Below are positions 1 through 9,993 of a stretch of DNA of 55,948 nucleotides, piece by piece. The notes below the pieces were generated by a model. It saw nothing but the letters and a program-made list of their open reading frames with translations. It was not told the origin of the DNA and made no database searches. Within the stretch, counting starts at the first letter, position 1; each line of letters opens with the position of its first letter. Source of the stretch: an uncultured Lachnospiraceae bacterium (GTDB lineage: Bacteria; Bacillota; Clostridia; Lachnospirales; Lachnospiraceae); contig CATJTQ010000102.1 in the NCBI GenBank assembly GCA_949743325.1, positions 1 to 55,948 on the forward strand, given 5' to 3'. Position numbers and translations under genes: made by a program.

Positions 1-974
1 GAAAAAATAATTGCCATCCATGTGCTTATGTACAACATTTGATTAAATACCTGTTTTTTCTGAGCTTCCGTTCCTGTAACAACTAAGTTACCAATACCTG
101 CTGTAAAACTGGTAAAAATTATAGTGTAAAATGAACTTATACCATTTATGATTGTTAAATAATTTGTTAGATAACCTACAAAAACTGTTCCTATAATCAT
201 AGAAATTAAAATATTATCAGTACTGTTTAATAAAATAGATGATAATTTATAGATAAATCCTGATTTGATTGTACTGACTATATCTTTTTTGTCTTCTTTG
301 CTTAATGTAGTCTTATTATCGACAATAAATTTTTTTCGAATATACGGATATTCTTTCTCTGATCGAAAAGCAGTCAGGGCGTTGCTAATAAGACTCATAA
401 GCATTTTAATTCCAAGATAAATAAAAATATTTTTAAAAATTATCAAAGAAACTATTTGCAAGAGCGTACAAATAATATTACATAACATTGAATAAAATGT
501 TATAATATAGCCTTTTTGGTCCGCCTGCAGCAATGTTCCTTTATAGACGAACAAATATGAAAATACTGTATCCATCAGAAAAATAATATAGACAATCCAA
601 ATATGTTCAATAGTTGTTTCTGTATTAATAATATATTTCAAAAAAGGCATCATACAAATTCCTGAAACAAGAACAGCCAATGCAATCCCATTATAAATTT
701 TCTTATAAAAATTAATTAGCGCTGCAATTTTAGTAGAATCATTTTGTGCTAATGGTTTATAAAAGCTGTAACCAACTATATTGTTCATGCCTAATTCAGC
801 CAATGACAGAACTTGAATTACATTTGTAAAAACACTGTTTACTCCTAATAATTCTTCACCTAAAACTTGGATAAATACAGCTCTGGCAATAAAAGATAAA
901 ATGATTGTCAAAACTTTGCTTGTATATCCAAATAATATATTCTTTTTTGCTTTACTTGTTCTTGAATCTTCCAT
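1..974 (-). CDS. Polysaccharide flippase (Wzx/MOP superfamily), partial at left edge
   Basis: The frame is open from an ATG at 974 to the window edge, giving about 324 residues with no stop, so the 3' end is missing. The N-terminus reads like the start of Gram-positive polysaccharide exporters: a short polar leader (MEDSRTSKAKKN), then a hydrophobic helix containing LFGYTSKVL and FIQVLGEELLGV. Several further membrane segments follow. By family, such proteins flip undecaprenyl-linked repeat units across the cytoplasmic membrane. It is the last gene of the left cluster visible here, 30 bp downstream of the GT-D gene. The right cluster has its own flippase, so each cluster seems to carry a dedicated exporter. 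Confidence 0.85.
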   Translation of the reverse strand, partial: MEDSRTSKAKKNILFGYTSKVLTIILSFIARAVFIQVLGEELLGVNSVFTNVIQVLSLAELGMNNIVGYSFYKPLAQNDSTKIAALINFYKKIYNGIALAVLVSGICMMPFLKYIINTETTIEHIWIVYIIFLMDTVFSYLFVYKGTLLQADQKGYIITFYSMLCNIICTLLQIVSLIIFKNIFIYLGIKMLMSLISNALTAFRSEKEYPYIRKKFIVDNKTTLSKEDKKDIVSTIKSGFIYKLSSILLNSTDNILISMIIGTVFVGYLTNYLTIINGISSFYTIIFTSFTAGIGNLVVTGTEAQKKQVFNQMLYISTWMAIIF

Positions 975-1003
975 ATTATCCCTCTAATAAACAGTTTTTA
1001 CTT

Positions 1004-1894
1004 TCAAAGAATTTTTGCAATAATCTGTCTCTGATATTCTTCATTTTTTATGTTCTCTACAGTAGTCCCCTGCTCTGTTTCGATTGAGTATTTTCCTTCT
1101 ATTTTTTGCTGAGTATCGGCTTTTGCCATAAGCCACTCATATTCCATATCGAGATTTCCAATATCTAATGCCCAGATTCCAATCCTTGCCAAATCATATG
1201 CCATTACTGTAGCAGTAGGACCTAAAATAACTAAAACCAATTGACCATTATAGTTTTGTTTTATATTTGATACGATTTCATTATATTTATCATAGGCATT
1301 TACAGAAGGACACAATATTCTTTTTATGCTTTTAACATTATCAAATAAGTCATTGCCAACGCCAAATCTCGATAACTCACCCTCCACAATAAGAATATCT
1401 TTAGAAGACCATATTTTTTTCCAATAATTTAAAAATTCAACGCTTTGATTTTTGTTTCTTCTATTAATATAAATACGTGTAATTTGAGAATCATAATAGC
1501 TATAATTTTTATTTAATAAGGAATAAATTGATTTTCTATTATCTATTAAATATATACGCCAAAAATTTTTAGAATTTTTATTCTTGCCTTTTAAACTGTA
1601 ATACACATAAGGTATTGCTGTAAGATGATTATCAGCTTTATTATTAACTTTAATAATATCGCAAAGACGCAGAGCAAGTTCTTTATTATATTTTTGAAAC
1701 TTTAAGTCTTGTCCATTTATAAGGTTAAATTCTCCATCACCAAATCTGCTTATAGATTGTCGTTCATTTATAATCTTTTCAAGCGTAGCTTTAGTATCAT
1801 AAATTTTAATAGGGTGAGTTAAAGTAAATAATCTATCTTTAAAAAGACTTTTTGATAGTTTACATAATGTTTTAAATTTTCTAATAATTATCAT
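1004..1894 (-). CDS. GT-D fold glycosyltransferase (DUF1792 / SP_1767 family)
   Basis: The 296-residue product carries the signature SRFGDGEF at residues 49-56. Its D-G-E is the metal/nucleotide-sugar binding DxE motif known for GT-D fold enzymes. Family members add hexoses to glycoproteins or surface glycans in Gram-positive bacteria. The C-terminal half holds the conserved VILGPTATVMAYDLA stretch and the IGNLDMEYEW block. The ribosome binding site before the ATG at 1894 is weak. It lies in the left cluster between the pyruvyl transferase and the flippase. The donor and acceptor sugars cannot be read from the sequence. Confidence 0.85.
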   Translation of the reverse strand: MIIIRKFKTLCKLSKSLFKDRLFTLTHPIKIYDTKATLEKIINERQSISRFGDGEFNLINGQDLKFQKYNKELALRLCDIIKVNNKADNHLTAIPYVYYSLKGKNKNSKNFWRIYLIDNRKSIYSLLNKNYSYYDSQITRIYINRRNKNQSVEFLNYWKKIWSSKDILIVEGELSRFGVGNDLFDNVKSIKRILCPSVNAYDKYNEIVSNIKQNYNGQLVLVILGPTATVMAYDLARIGIWALDIGNLDMEYEWLMAKADTQQKIEGKYSIETEQGTTVENIKNEEYQRQIIAKIL

Positions 1895-1974
1895 ATAAGT
1901 TTCACCACACTGAAATTAAGTATATTGTTGTGCTTAACAGTTGTCACAGACTATATGTGTATACAAATATAAAG

Positions 1975-3036
1975 TTATGTAACAACTGCTTCCCGTATTT
2001 GCTTATAATATTTTTCTAATGGTTTATTTGTATATGCTGTATTATTTATTTTTAAAAACAACTTAATTTTTTCAATTGTCAGTTCATTTTCAGGTATACA
2101 TTCAATATAATCAAGATAATTAATCCATTCATAAGTTCCAGAGACTTTTTGACTCACATTATCCATGGCAATACATGGCGTCCCTGTTACTGCACAGAAA
2201 AGCATACCATGTAAACGGTCTGTTATTACAAGTTTTGCTTTCGCAAATTCTTTAAGTTTCTGTTCTACATATTCTGTTCTTTTTAAAACTGGAACATTAC
2301 CTTCGTAAATAGTATCTGTAAATAAAGTATCTATATTTTCTTGTTTCAAAGTGTTAAAAATATTTTCTAGCATTTTTGAATTAACTGTTTTTTCAACATC
2401 AGCTCTTAGACAGAACAATATATGGTTTTGCCGCTGCAATCCAAAGTCAAATTGATTATTGTAAGTTACAATATCAGGAACAAGAAGTAACTTTATTTTT
2501 TCATTACTAATTATTGATTTCATATAAATATAAGATTTTTTATCACGTAACAATATAGTTAAGTCTTTGCAACTATTTACTACATTAATAAATAAAACTT
2601 TCTGTTCATGTCCATAAGGCGTAGTTTCAAAATAAGCTGTCTGTGGAAATATTATTATTTTATTTAACGAAAATTGTTTTAATAATTGTAGTAATATTTT
2701 TTCTTCATTTGGCCAAAGTGTTCCTATAAACCCTCCTCCATGAATAATAATTGTATCATCAGGCTTAATATATTTATTAATCTTTTTATATGAATACAAA
2801 TACTGTTCTTGAGTTAATTCAATAATTTTATATTGATTACATTCAGTACTTAAAAAACTATTTTCAGATAATGCAATTGCCTGATCTCCAAGATTGCCAT
2901 GTGTAGGAGTATCAATTAATATAATTCTTTTATTATTAGTATTTTCTTTTAATTGATTAAAGGAATCTGATTTTAAATATTTGTATTTATCCAATTTTTC
3001 TTTAATCTTTATTTTTATTTTTAATATTTTACTCAT
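1975..3036 (-). CDS. Polysaccharide pyruvyl transferase family protein (CsaB/ExoV-like)
   Basis: This 353-residue protein contains THGNLGD (45-51), the HGGG loop (99-102) and TDRLHGML near residue 273, the hallmarks of the PF04230 pyruvyltransferase family. Members transfer pyruvate from phosphoenolpyruvate to a sugar as a ketal, adding negative charge to the polymer, although some homologues act as glycosyltransferases. It is 13 bp downstream of the TupA-like gene. With the UDP-glucuronate genes in the same operon it suggests an acidic left-hand polysaccharide. A second, divergent member sits in the right cluster at 33900. Confidence 0.85.
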   Translation of the reverse strand: MSKILKIKIKIKEKLDKYKYLKSDSFNQLKENTNNKRIILIDTPTHGNLGDQAIALSENSFLSTECNQYKIIELTQEQYLYSYKKINKYIKPDDTIIIHGGGFIGTLWPNEEKILLQLLKQFSLNKIIIFPQTAYFETTPYGHEQKVLFINVVNSCKDLTILLRDKKSYIYMKSIISNEKIKLLLVPDIVTYNNQFDFGLQRQNHILFCLRADVEKTVNSKMLENIFNTLKQENIDTLFTDTIYEGNVPVLKRTEYVEQKLKEFAKAKLVITDRLHGMLFCAVTGTPCIAMDNVSQKVSGTYEWINYLDYIECIPENELTIEKIKLFLKINNTAYTNKPLEKYYKQIREAVVT

Positions 3037-3049
3037 ATAGCCGTTCTCT

Positions 3050-3970
3050 CTATAATACTGTTAAATCAATTAAACTGCCTAACTTCAAATCCCACTCATA
3101 AGGATCAAACTCTTCAAATCCACATCCCGGATGAAGTGTTATTTCTCCAAAATATACTTTGCCGTTTATTTCATAAAAATCTATGCGTGCAAATACAAGT
3201 CCTTGTGATAATTTTTCAGCACATTGTATCATTTCTTCATAATTAATTGGCTTTTCTATAACTTTAGTACTTACAGGGTATTTCCTTTTAAAAGGCATTA
3301 CATTCCATTCCTTATCAAAAAATGTAACTTTTAATCCGTCTTTAGAAAATCTTTCTGTACATGTAAAAGTACAGTAGTGTTTTCCGTTAAAGCACATAAA
3401 TTTATAATCCGTTAATTCATTAGGATTTGACGTATCCTCCATAAATTTTTCTGCAATTACTAATCTCGGAACATTTTTATAGGGCCATTCTCTCCCGGTT
3501 AAATAGAAATCTTGCTTAAGCCCCTTGTTTAAATTTTTTATCACTTCGTCTTTATTAAGTTTTAATTTATCACTGCATATACACATCCCCAATCCAGAAT
3601 TATGATTGCATTTTAAAACAAATTTCTCTGGAAGTTTATCAAAGTCTATATCCTCAGGTTTTTTCCAATGCCCTAACAGAGGGATTAAATATTTCTCACC
3701 TATTCTGTCTTTAACATATTCTCTGACAGCATATTTATCTACGAGTGTTGTATACAGTTGTTTTCTGTCGTTTAGTTTCAGCCATTGTATTTTTTCATTA
3801 AAACTTGAAGGATCTTTTAAATTCAGCTTTTTTCCTATTGATAATCTATAAATTAATTTTAAATAATTCTCATCTTTCCATGAATTAAATAAACCATGAT
3901 TTGCAAGAAAAAATATAAAGGTTGAAGGATGTTTAACAGCGTTAGCTAAAGCTTTAATTTTTTTTGACAT
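3050..3970 (-). CDS. TupA-like ATP-grasp protein
   Basis: The 306-residue product matches the ATPgrasp_TupA family. It starts with a basic segment, followed by DPSSFNEKIQWLKLNDR and VDKYAVREYV blocks, and ends with FGEITLHPGCGFEEFDP, the metal/ATP-binding end of the fold. TupA acts in teichuronopeptide synthesis in an alkaliphilic Bacillus. Relatives in EPS clusters probably ligate amino acids or other carboxylates to uronic-acid glycans. Its start overlaps the end of the DUF362 gene by 17 bp, and a GGAGG site precedes it. The upstream uronate genes make an aminoacylated uronic acid a reasonable inference. Confidence 0.8.
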   Translation of the reverse strand: MSKKIKALANAVKHPSTFIFFLANHGLFNSWKDENYLKLIYRLSIGKKLNLKDPSSFNEKIQWLKLNDRKQLYTTLVDKYAVREYVKDRIGEKYLIPLLGHWKKPEDIDFDKLPEKFVLKCNHNSGLGMCICSDKLKLNKDEVIKNLNKGLKQDFYLTGREWPYKNVPRLVIAEKFMEDTSNPNELTDYKFMCFNGKHYCTFTCTERFSKDGLKVTFFDKEWNVMPFKRKYPVSTKVIEKPINYEEMIQCAEKLSQGLVFARIDFYEINGKVYFGEITLHPGCGFEEFDPYEWDLKLGSLIDLTVL

Positions 3971-5396
3971 TTTTATAGTTCCTCCATCCTTCTGTCATAA
4001 TGAACGAGTCTGCAGTTTTAAGTAATTCATTTAAATCTTTCTTATTCCAATCATTATTATTAGAAATAATGTTTACAGAAGAAGCAGAACTTGTTTTGAT
4101 TGATGGAATATAATTATAATCAATACCCATGATTGAGGCTGCAGCTTTGTCAAATACTTCTAAATTTGTGCAAAAACCAATTGTACCAAGATAATGCGGA
4201 GACGGAAGAAGCGGCCCTTCACCTTCTCCGGCAATTACCATATCTGCAATTATTATCTGCGTACGCTGCACTTCATCCTTTATCACACCATTTTTATCTG
4301 CATATTTAATAATATAATTAATATCTTTAATTGTTCTCCATATTGTGTCATTGCCATACCAGCTGCCTTCAGAATACTTTTCGTTAAGCAGTTTATGTCC
4401 AAATTTACTAAACACTCTAAATAGAAGTGAATTAAATTTTGCGGCTGCAAATCTTTTATGTTTAAAACAAACATTTCTGTAATCAAGGAATTTGTTAGAG
4501 ATACATAGGAAAATATTTTTTTTGCTATAACAATCGCCGCCTGATTTGACGCTTCCGTTAGTATGATGCGGCAGATACTCTTTGCTGCAGTTAATTCCGA
4601 TAAGGTTCTTTTGTGATATGGTAACGCCGGCTTTCCTATGTGTTTTCGGTTTTGGTATATTGATTATTACATCCGCTGCCAATGCCTCGGCGGCTATGCA
4701 GTATTCATGTTTTGTGTTATTATGGTGAGACAATAAATCGTTTGGATCATAATTAGTTATCCTAAGACGTTTAGCTTTTTTGTGTGAAAATGAAGTAAAT
4801 TTACTTTTATCACCAAGATCAATAACAATTCCATTATTTCCAAGTATTGTTGACTTACGCAGACCACTTTCAGTAACAGTAGATACATTTCTTAAATCGA
4901 CTAAGCTTATGTCAATATCATGCTTTAAATAAAACTCTATCAGTTTTTTATATCCACTGTTTTCAATTAATTTCTTAAAATCACAATCCTGCATTGGTGC
5001 ATCTGCCACGATAATTTTCCCTGATATACAACCATTACTATATAGTGCTATACACACATAATCAATGATTGCCGCAGTAACTGATGGATGAGTGTAAAGA
5101 CATTCTTCACCATTGCCCGAATCATTTTTATGCATTACCATATTAGGTTTTAAAAGTACAGTACTGCCTGCAGTAATAAATTTGCTTAAAGGATTCCATT
5201 TTTTTGTTCCATAATTGTCTCTGTCAAGTCCATAAAGAAACAGTGCATTCCTTAATAAATTATAAATAGAATTTTCTTGATCAGATATTTCTGATTCAAA
5301 TAGATATTCAGGGTATGCTATTGAAGGTCTGAAATAATTATCCGGTGAAGGATATTTGGCATCAGGGTCAAAAGCAAATGTGACATTTTCTTTCAT
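3954..5396 (-). CDS. DUF362 domain-containing protein
   Basis: The 480-residue protein has the DUF362 core: VLLKPNMVMHK near residue 80, THPSVTAAIIDYV, VIINIPKPKTH and a late block with IADMVIAGEGEGPL. No CxxCxxC ferredoxin cluster is visible, unlike many DUF362 proteins. The biochemical role of DUF362 members in glycan loci is not established. Here it is translationally coupled to the TupA-like ATP-grasp gene by a 17-bp overlap, suggesting the two act together on the same modification. An AGGAGAG site lies upstream of the ATG at 5396. Confidence 0.75.
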   Translation of the reverse strand: MKENVTFAFDPDAKYPSPDNYFRPSIAYPEYLFESEISDQENSIYNLLRNALFLYGLDRDNYGTKKWNPLSKFITAGSTVLLKPNMVMHKNDSGNGEECLYTHPSVTAAIIDYVCIALYSNGCISGKIIVADAPMQDCDFKKLIENSGYKKLIEFYLKHDIDISLVDLRNVSTVTESGLRKSTILGNNGIVIDLGDKSKFTSFSHKKAKRLRITNYDPNDLLSHHNNTKHEYCIAAEALAADVIINIPKPKTHRKAGVTISQKNLIGINCSKEYLPHHTNGSVKSGGDCYSKKNIFLCISNKFLDYRNVCFKHKRFAAAKFNSLLFRVFSKFGHKLLNEKYSEGSWYGNDTIWRTIKDINYIIKYADKNGVIKDEVQRTQIIIADMVIAGEGEGPLLPSPHYLGTIGFCTNLEVFDKAAASIMGIDYNYIPSIKTSSASSVNIISNNNDWNKKDLNELLKTADSFIMTEGWRNYKNVKKN

Positions 5397-5472
5397 TGAA
5401 CTCTCTCCTAATACATTTCTGTTAAACTAAACTTTCATTTAAGGCAATAATATATATAAATACCATATTAAT

Positions 5473-6717
5473 TTAATCTCTTTGAAATATATCTCTTGTA
5501 TATACTTTATCTTTTACATCTGACAAATTATCATCATAACGATTGGAAATAATTACAGAGCTTATTTGTTTAAAATCCTGAAGATTATTTATTATTTCAC
5601 ATTTGTAAAAGCTTTTACTTTCTTCTAAAGTAGGTTCATATATAACTACTTTAACACCTCTATCCAATAAACGTTTCATAACTCCCTGAATTGAACTTTG
5701 TCTGAAATTATCGCTGTTGCATTTCATAGTAAGACGATATACGCCAATTATAGTTTTTGCAGTATTAGTACTGTTCTGGCCTTGCATAGCCTTTTTTAAG
5801 ATTCGGCTGGCAATGAAATCCTTTCTGGTACTGTTAGATTCTACTATTGCTTTAATTAGATTTTCCGGTATATTTTCATAATTTGCCAGCAGTTGTTTAG
5901 TATCTTTAGGAAGACAATAACCTCCATATCCAAAAGAAGGATTGTTGTAATATGATCCTATTCTGCTGTCTAAACAGACGCCGTCAATTATAGACTTCGT
6001 GTCCAGATTTTTCATCTCAGCATAAGTGTCCAACTCATTAAAAAATGAAACCCGCAATGCAAGATATGTATTTGCGAACAATTTGACAGCTTCTGCCTCT
6101 GTATATTTCATAATTAAAACGTCAATATCTTTTTTCAATGCTCCCTCGCACATAAAACCAGCAAAAATTTCTGCCGCTTTTAACATTTTTTCATTATCAG
6201 TATCGGTTCCTATTATAATTCTGCTTGGATATAAATTATCATACAACGCTCTGCTTTCCCTTAAAAATTCCGGGCTAAACATAATATTTAAATTGCCTGT
6301 TCTTTCTGATATATATTTTGTAAAACCAACTGGTACAGTTGATTTTATAATAATAAACGCGTCAGGATTACATTTCTGAACCTGGCTGATAACATTTTCT
6401 ACTAAAGAAGTATCAAAAAAGTTTTTTTCGCTGTCATAATCTGTCGGAACAGCAATTATAATAAAGTCTGAGATGGAATAAGCTTTTTCAGCGTCCATTG
6501 TTGCTGTTAAGTTTAGCTTTTTTTCAGCCAAGTATTGTTCTATTTCTTTGTCCTGTATAGGAGAAATTTTATTATTGATTTTTTCTATTTTTTCAGGAAT
6601 GATGTCTACTGCAATAACTTTATGATGCTGTGCGAGTAAAGTTGCAACAGACATTCCTACATAACCGGTGCCAGCAACAGCAATTTTTATCTTGTCCAAA
6701 TTAGAAAGATTGTTCAT
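5473..6717 (-). CDS. ugd: UDP-glucose 6-dehydrogenase family protein
   Basis: This is a nucleotide-sugar dehydrogenase of 414 residues, typical for the single-chain family. The Rossmann motif AGTGYVGMS lies near residue 15. SPEFLRES and the catalytic-cysteine block [10 protein letters not shown] (cysteine near 266) follow, with a UDP-binding C-terminal domain. It oxidises UDP-glucose to UDP-glucuronate using two NAD+. The gene immediately upstream encodes a UDP-glucuronate 4-epimerase, so the pair should supply UDP-GlcA and UDP-GalA for the left-hand polymer. GGAG precedes the ATG. Ugd fits better than UDP-ManNAc dehydrogenase because of the SPEFLRE and YGGYCLPKD context. Confidence 0.9.
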   Translation of the reverse strand: MNNLSNLDKIKIAVAGTGYVGMSVATLLAQHHKVIAVDIIPEKIEKINNKISPIQDKEIEQYLAEKKLNLTATMDAEKAYSISDFIIIAVPTDYDSEKNFFDTSLVENVISQVQKCNPDAFIIIKSTVPVGFTKYISERTGNLNIMFSPEFLRESRALYDNLYPSRIIIGTDTDNEKMLKAAEIFAGFMCEGALKKDIDVLIMKYTEAEAVKLFANTYLALRVSFFNELDTYAEMKNLDTKSIIDGVCLDSRIGSYYNNPSFGYGGYCLPKDTKQLLANYENIPENLIKAIVESNSTRKDFIASRILKKAMQGQNSTNTAKTIIGVYRLTMKCNSDNFRQSSIQGVMKRLLDRGVKVVIYEPTLEESKSFYKCEIINNLQDFKQISSVIISNRYDDNLSDVKDKVYTRDIFQRD

Positions 6718-6809
6718 TTTTGTGTCTCCATTTATTATTTATTCCCGCGCGTAATAGGTTAAGCAGCTTCCAAGCAAACATAAGACAAATGACGCGAGTG
6801 TCAAATAAG

Positions 6810-7907
6810 TTATATAATATAAAACTCCTTATACCATTCTGCGAATTTCCGCAGACCCGAGCGCAAGTCTGTGTCAGGCTTAAAATCAAAATCACGTTCT
6901 AAGGCGCTTGTATCAGCGTAAGTAATCGGAACGTCCCCAGGCTGCATAGGAAGTAATTTTTTGTGTTTCTGGAAATCGTAGTTTTGCGGAAGAACGCCTG
7001 CATGAACTAATTCCTCTTCCAAAACCGTTATAAAATCGAGCAAATTTTCCGGATTGTTATTTCCTATATTGTAAATTGCATATGGCGGAATAGGCAGTTT
7101 ATCTTCTCCCATTTTTTTCTTAGGAGGGCTTTTAATTACTCTTACTACGCCTTCAACGATATCATCTATAAATGTAAAATCTCTTTTACATTCTCCATAA
7201 TTAAATATTTCTATCACATCGCCGTTTCTTAATTTATCTGTAAATCCGAAATAAGCCATATCAGGTCGGCCGGCGGGACCGTAAACAGTAAAGAAACGCA
7301 GACCGGTAGATGGTATATTGTATAATTTGCTATAAGCATGGGCCATTAATTCATTAGATTTTTTTGTGGCGGCATACAAGGAAACCGGACTGTCTGTCTT
7401 ATCATCAGTAGAATATGGAATTTTTGAATTTGTTCCATACACACTGCTTGAACTGGCATAAATAAGGTGCAGTACGCCGGTTTTTTCTTTATCATAAGAA
7501 TGTCGGCATGCTTCTAATATATTGTAGAAACCTATTAAGTTAGAGGCTATATATTCATCTGGGTTTGAAATGGAATAACGCACTCCAGCCTGAGCCGCAA
7601 GATTGACTACAATATCAGGTTCGAATTTTTTAAAGACATCATCAACTAATAATTTATTTTCGATAGAACCTTTTATAAAAGTCCAATTTGAATTTTTACT
7701 ATCAGTATTTATAACATTCTCAATTTGTTTAAGCCGGTATTCCTTTATTGAAACATCATAGTAATCATTAAGATTGTCTATGCCTATAATGTTAAGAGGA
7801 ACATTTAGACTAAGGAGTTTACTAACCAAATTTGCTCCGATAAAACCGGCAGCGCCAGTCACTAATATGGTCTTATTTTCTAATTCTATCTTTTCTTTTT
7901 CACTCAT
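6810..7907 (-). CDS. UDP-glucuronate 4-epimerase-type SDR
   Basis: An extended short-chain dehydrogenase/reductase of 365 residues. It shows the NAD-binding GAAGFIG near residue 18, the NLAAQAGVRYS block characteristic of UDP-glucuronate 4-epimerases (CapI/WbpP type), the catalytic SSSSVYG serine region and YAATKKS (YxxxK, tyrosine near 177). FFTVYGPAGRPDMA and YGECKRDFTFIDD complete the signature. It should interconvert UDP-GlcA and UDP-GalA. It lies just upstream of ugd in transcription order, with a 92-bp gap that contains unusual GC-rich patches (CCCGCGCG) but no convincing gene. Confidence 0.87.
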   Translation of the reverse strand: MSEKEKIELENKTILVTGAAGFIGANLVSKLLSLNVPLNIIGIDNLNDYYDVSIKEYRLKQIENVINTDSKNSNWTFIKGSIENKLLVDDVFKKFEPDIVVNLAAQAGVRYSISNPDEYIASNLIGFYNILEACRHSYDKEKTGVLHLIYASSSSVYGTNSKIPYSTDDKTDSPVSLYAATKKSNELMAHAYSKLYNIPSTGLRFFTVYGPAGRPDMAYFGFTDKLRNGDVIEIFNYGECKRDFTFIDDIVEGVVRVIKSPPKKKMGEDKLPIPPYAIYNIGNNNPENLLDFITVLEEELVHAGVLPQNYDFQKHKKLLPMQPGDVPITYADTSALERDFDFKPDTDLRSGLRKFAEWYKEFYII

Positions 7908-7922
7908 GCCTTAACATTCTCC

Positions 7923-9038
7923 TTACAATTCACATGTTGTTTTATATAATTTATAATTTCTGTTTCTAAATGCATTTTCCAAATCAATATTATTCTTTGA
8001 TTTAAATCCTTTAAACTGTCCACAAATAAAATCTGAATAAATTAAAAAAATTGCAATTTTTATGTCCTCTTTGCAATACATCGTTCTTAAGTACATTAGT
8101 TTTGCAGTTTCCAACATATATTCATAATAATTATAATTACAACAGAGACCATATTTTTCTCTTTCATAATGCAGTGAAAGCAAACAATATAGTGCATCAA
8201 CACATTTGGGTTTTGTTATGGATGTATGAGTTATGCTATTTTTATTTTTGATATATAAATAAACGTTGTTGTCTATTGTATAAATTTTTTTAGCAATGGG
8301 ATAAATGATTAGTTTCATTAAAGAGTCTTCAAAGTAATAATTTTCAGGAAATTGTACTTTTTCAAACAAATCCCGTTTAAAGACTTTCATCCATGCGAAA
8401 CCGAATAATTCATAAAAATTTTCTATATTTTTATTGGTATGTTTTAATTCTCCTGCTTTTTTGCCTTTATGATTAAAAATCAAACAACTGCCTTCAACAA
8501 TATCGGCATCATGTTCAAATGCGCATTTAAGTAGATTATCCAAGGCATTTTCAGTCAATAAATCATCTGAATCTACAAACATAATATATTTTGCACGGTT
8601 GAAATTAATTCCGCTGTTTCTGGCATTAGAAAGACCGCTGTTATTCTGGGTAATTACAGTTACTTTGTCAGCAAAAGAATTTAAAATTGTTGGCGTATTG
8701 TCGTCTGAACCGTCATTTACACAGATTATATGATAAGAAAAGTTTGTTTTTTGATTTAGAACAGAATTCAGACATTTGACTATTGTAGTTTCTGCGTTGT
8801 ATGCGGGAATGATAATACAGCAATCATATTCATCTTTTAAAAAAGTTCGATTACAAAAACATGTTCTGCCATTATTGGGATGATATTTTTCTAAAAGTTC
8901 TGCCGCCTCTTTAATATTTTGGCTTTTTAAAGCTTTATGCATAAGAAATGGTTTTCTTATTGAGAACAGTAATCTGTTAAGTCCTGATATTTTCATTGCT
9001 TTTGCAATTATATATTTAATATTCATTGAGCTTTTCAT
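7923..9038 (-). CDS. Family 2 glycosyltransferase
   Basis: The 371-residue protein has a roughly 70-residue N-terminal extension before a GT-A domain with IIIPAYNAETT, VNDGSDDNTP and the metal-binding VDSDD near residue 156. It should transfer a sugar from a nucleotide donor to the lipid-linked repeat unit at the cytoplasmic face. The ATG at 9038 overlaps the stop of the preceding gene in an ATGA arrangement. An in-frame ATG at 9026 is better spaced from the AAAGGA site and may be the true start. Donor and linkage cannot be told from sequence. Confidence 0.85.
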   Translation of the reverse strand: MKSSMNIKYIIAKAMKISGLNRLLFSIRKPFLMHKALKSQNIKEAAELLEKYHPNNGRTCFCNRTFLKDEYDCCIIIPAYNAETTIVKCLNSVLNQKTNFSYHIICVNDGSDDNTPTILNSFADKVTVITQNNSGLSNARNSGINFNRAKYIMFVDSDDLLTENALDNLLKCAFEHDADIVEGSCLIFNHKGKKAGELKHTNKNIENFYELFGFAWMKVFKRDLFEKVQFPENYYFEDSLMKLIIYPIAKKIYTIDNNVYLYIKNKNSITHTSITKPKCVDALYCLLSLHYEREKYGLCCNYNYYEYMLETAKLMYLRTMYCKEDIKIAIFLIYSDFICGQFKGFKSKNNIDLENAFRNRNYKLYKTTCEL

Positions 9039-9988
9039 TCCTTTGTTTCATTTATATTTAAAAATCTCTTTTTATAAAATTCAGTGGCACATAAAGCAAG
9101 TAATATCAATATTAAAGCTTTAAACGAAAAATATCCGCTAAACAAGTATCGTTTAAATAAGTTATTTATATATTCTTTGTTTTTATGGTTTGCGATATAG
9201 TGTCCATTTAAGTATGCAGCTGTATTTTCTAATGATTTTTTTGCAAATACTCGTTCTTTTTTCTCTATAAAAAAGTCTGTTCTTTCATTAAAAGCCCATA
9301 AAATATCTAAACTAAATTTATTGTTTTCTATACCCATAATGCCATTAATATTTTCAAAATAAGCGTAATTTGGTGCCATTCCGATTACCACCCTATTACT
9401 GTAGTATAAATATTTAAATGTAGTAGCTTCGTCTTCATGAAGTCGGCCTTTTGGATAGAGCGTGTTTTTTACTAAATGCGATTTATAAAGTTTTCCCCAT
9501 GCAACGACTAATTGTACATGCTTATCAGTAAAGTAACTTGCACATGCTTCTCTGCCGCTTAATACATAAACATTATCTGATTTTGTTGTTTCAAAATTTG
9601 CTTTTTCTTCTGATGTACGAAAAAAGCCGCAGCATGAAATATCAGCATCATTTTGTATAATGTTTTTATACATGTACTCAATATAATATGGAGATACATA
9701 ATCATCAGAATCTATATATGTTATATATTGTCCTTTGGAAATTATAGTTCCTGCATTTCTCGCATCTGACAAACCACCGTTTTCTTTATGAATAACAATA
9801 ATACGCTTGTCCATTTCTGCCAAAGAATCACATATAGCAGCACAATTATCAGGAGACCCATCATCAACAAGTATTATTTCTAAATTAGTATAAGATTGCT
9901 CCAGAACGCTATTGACACACCGCATTAAATAGTCTTCTACTTTATATACGGGTATAATAACTGATATTAAATGCTCTTTATATTCCAT
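9035..9988 (-). CDS. Family 2 glycosyltransferase
   Basis: A GT-A enzyme of about 317 residues with SVIIPVYKVEDYL at the N-terminus, LVDDGSPDN and YIDSDDYVSPYY as the metal-binding motif, and a hydrophobic C-terminal helix (ALILILLALCA). The start at 9988 is chosen because AGGAG lies about nine bases upstream; the alternative ATG at 9997 abuts that site. It overlaps the next gene by four bases (ATGA), so the three consecutive family 2 genes look translationally coupled. It probably adds one sugar of the left-hand repeat unit. Confidence 0.86.
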   Translation of the reverse strand: MEYKEHLISVIIPVYKVEDYLMRCVNSVLEQSYTNLEIILVDDGSPDNCAAICDSLAEMDKRIIVIHKENGGLSDARNAGTIISKGQYITYIDSDDYVSPYYIEYMYKNIIQNDADISCCGFFRTSEEKANFETTKSDNVYVLSGREACASYFTDKHVQLVVAWGKLYKSHLVKNTLYPKGRLHEDEATTFKYLYYSNRVVIGMAPNYAYFENINGIMGIENNKFSLDILWAFNERTDFFIEKKERVFAKKSLENTAAYLNGHYIANHKNKEYINNLFKRYLFSGYFSFKALILILLALCATEFYKKRFLNINETKE

Positions 9989-9993
9989 CAAAA

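Noticed and set aside
905-1087. 60-codon plus-strand frame at the left edge
   Set aside because: It is antisense to the flippase start and the end of the GT-D gene, with no family match.
6701-6902. Short open frames on both strands in the ugd/epimerase gap
   Set aside because: They mostly lie inside the ends of the two real genes, lack ribosome binding sites and match no family.
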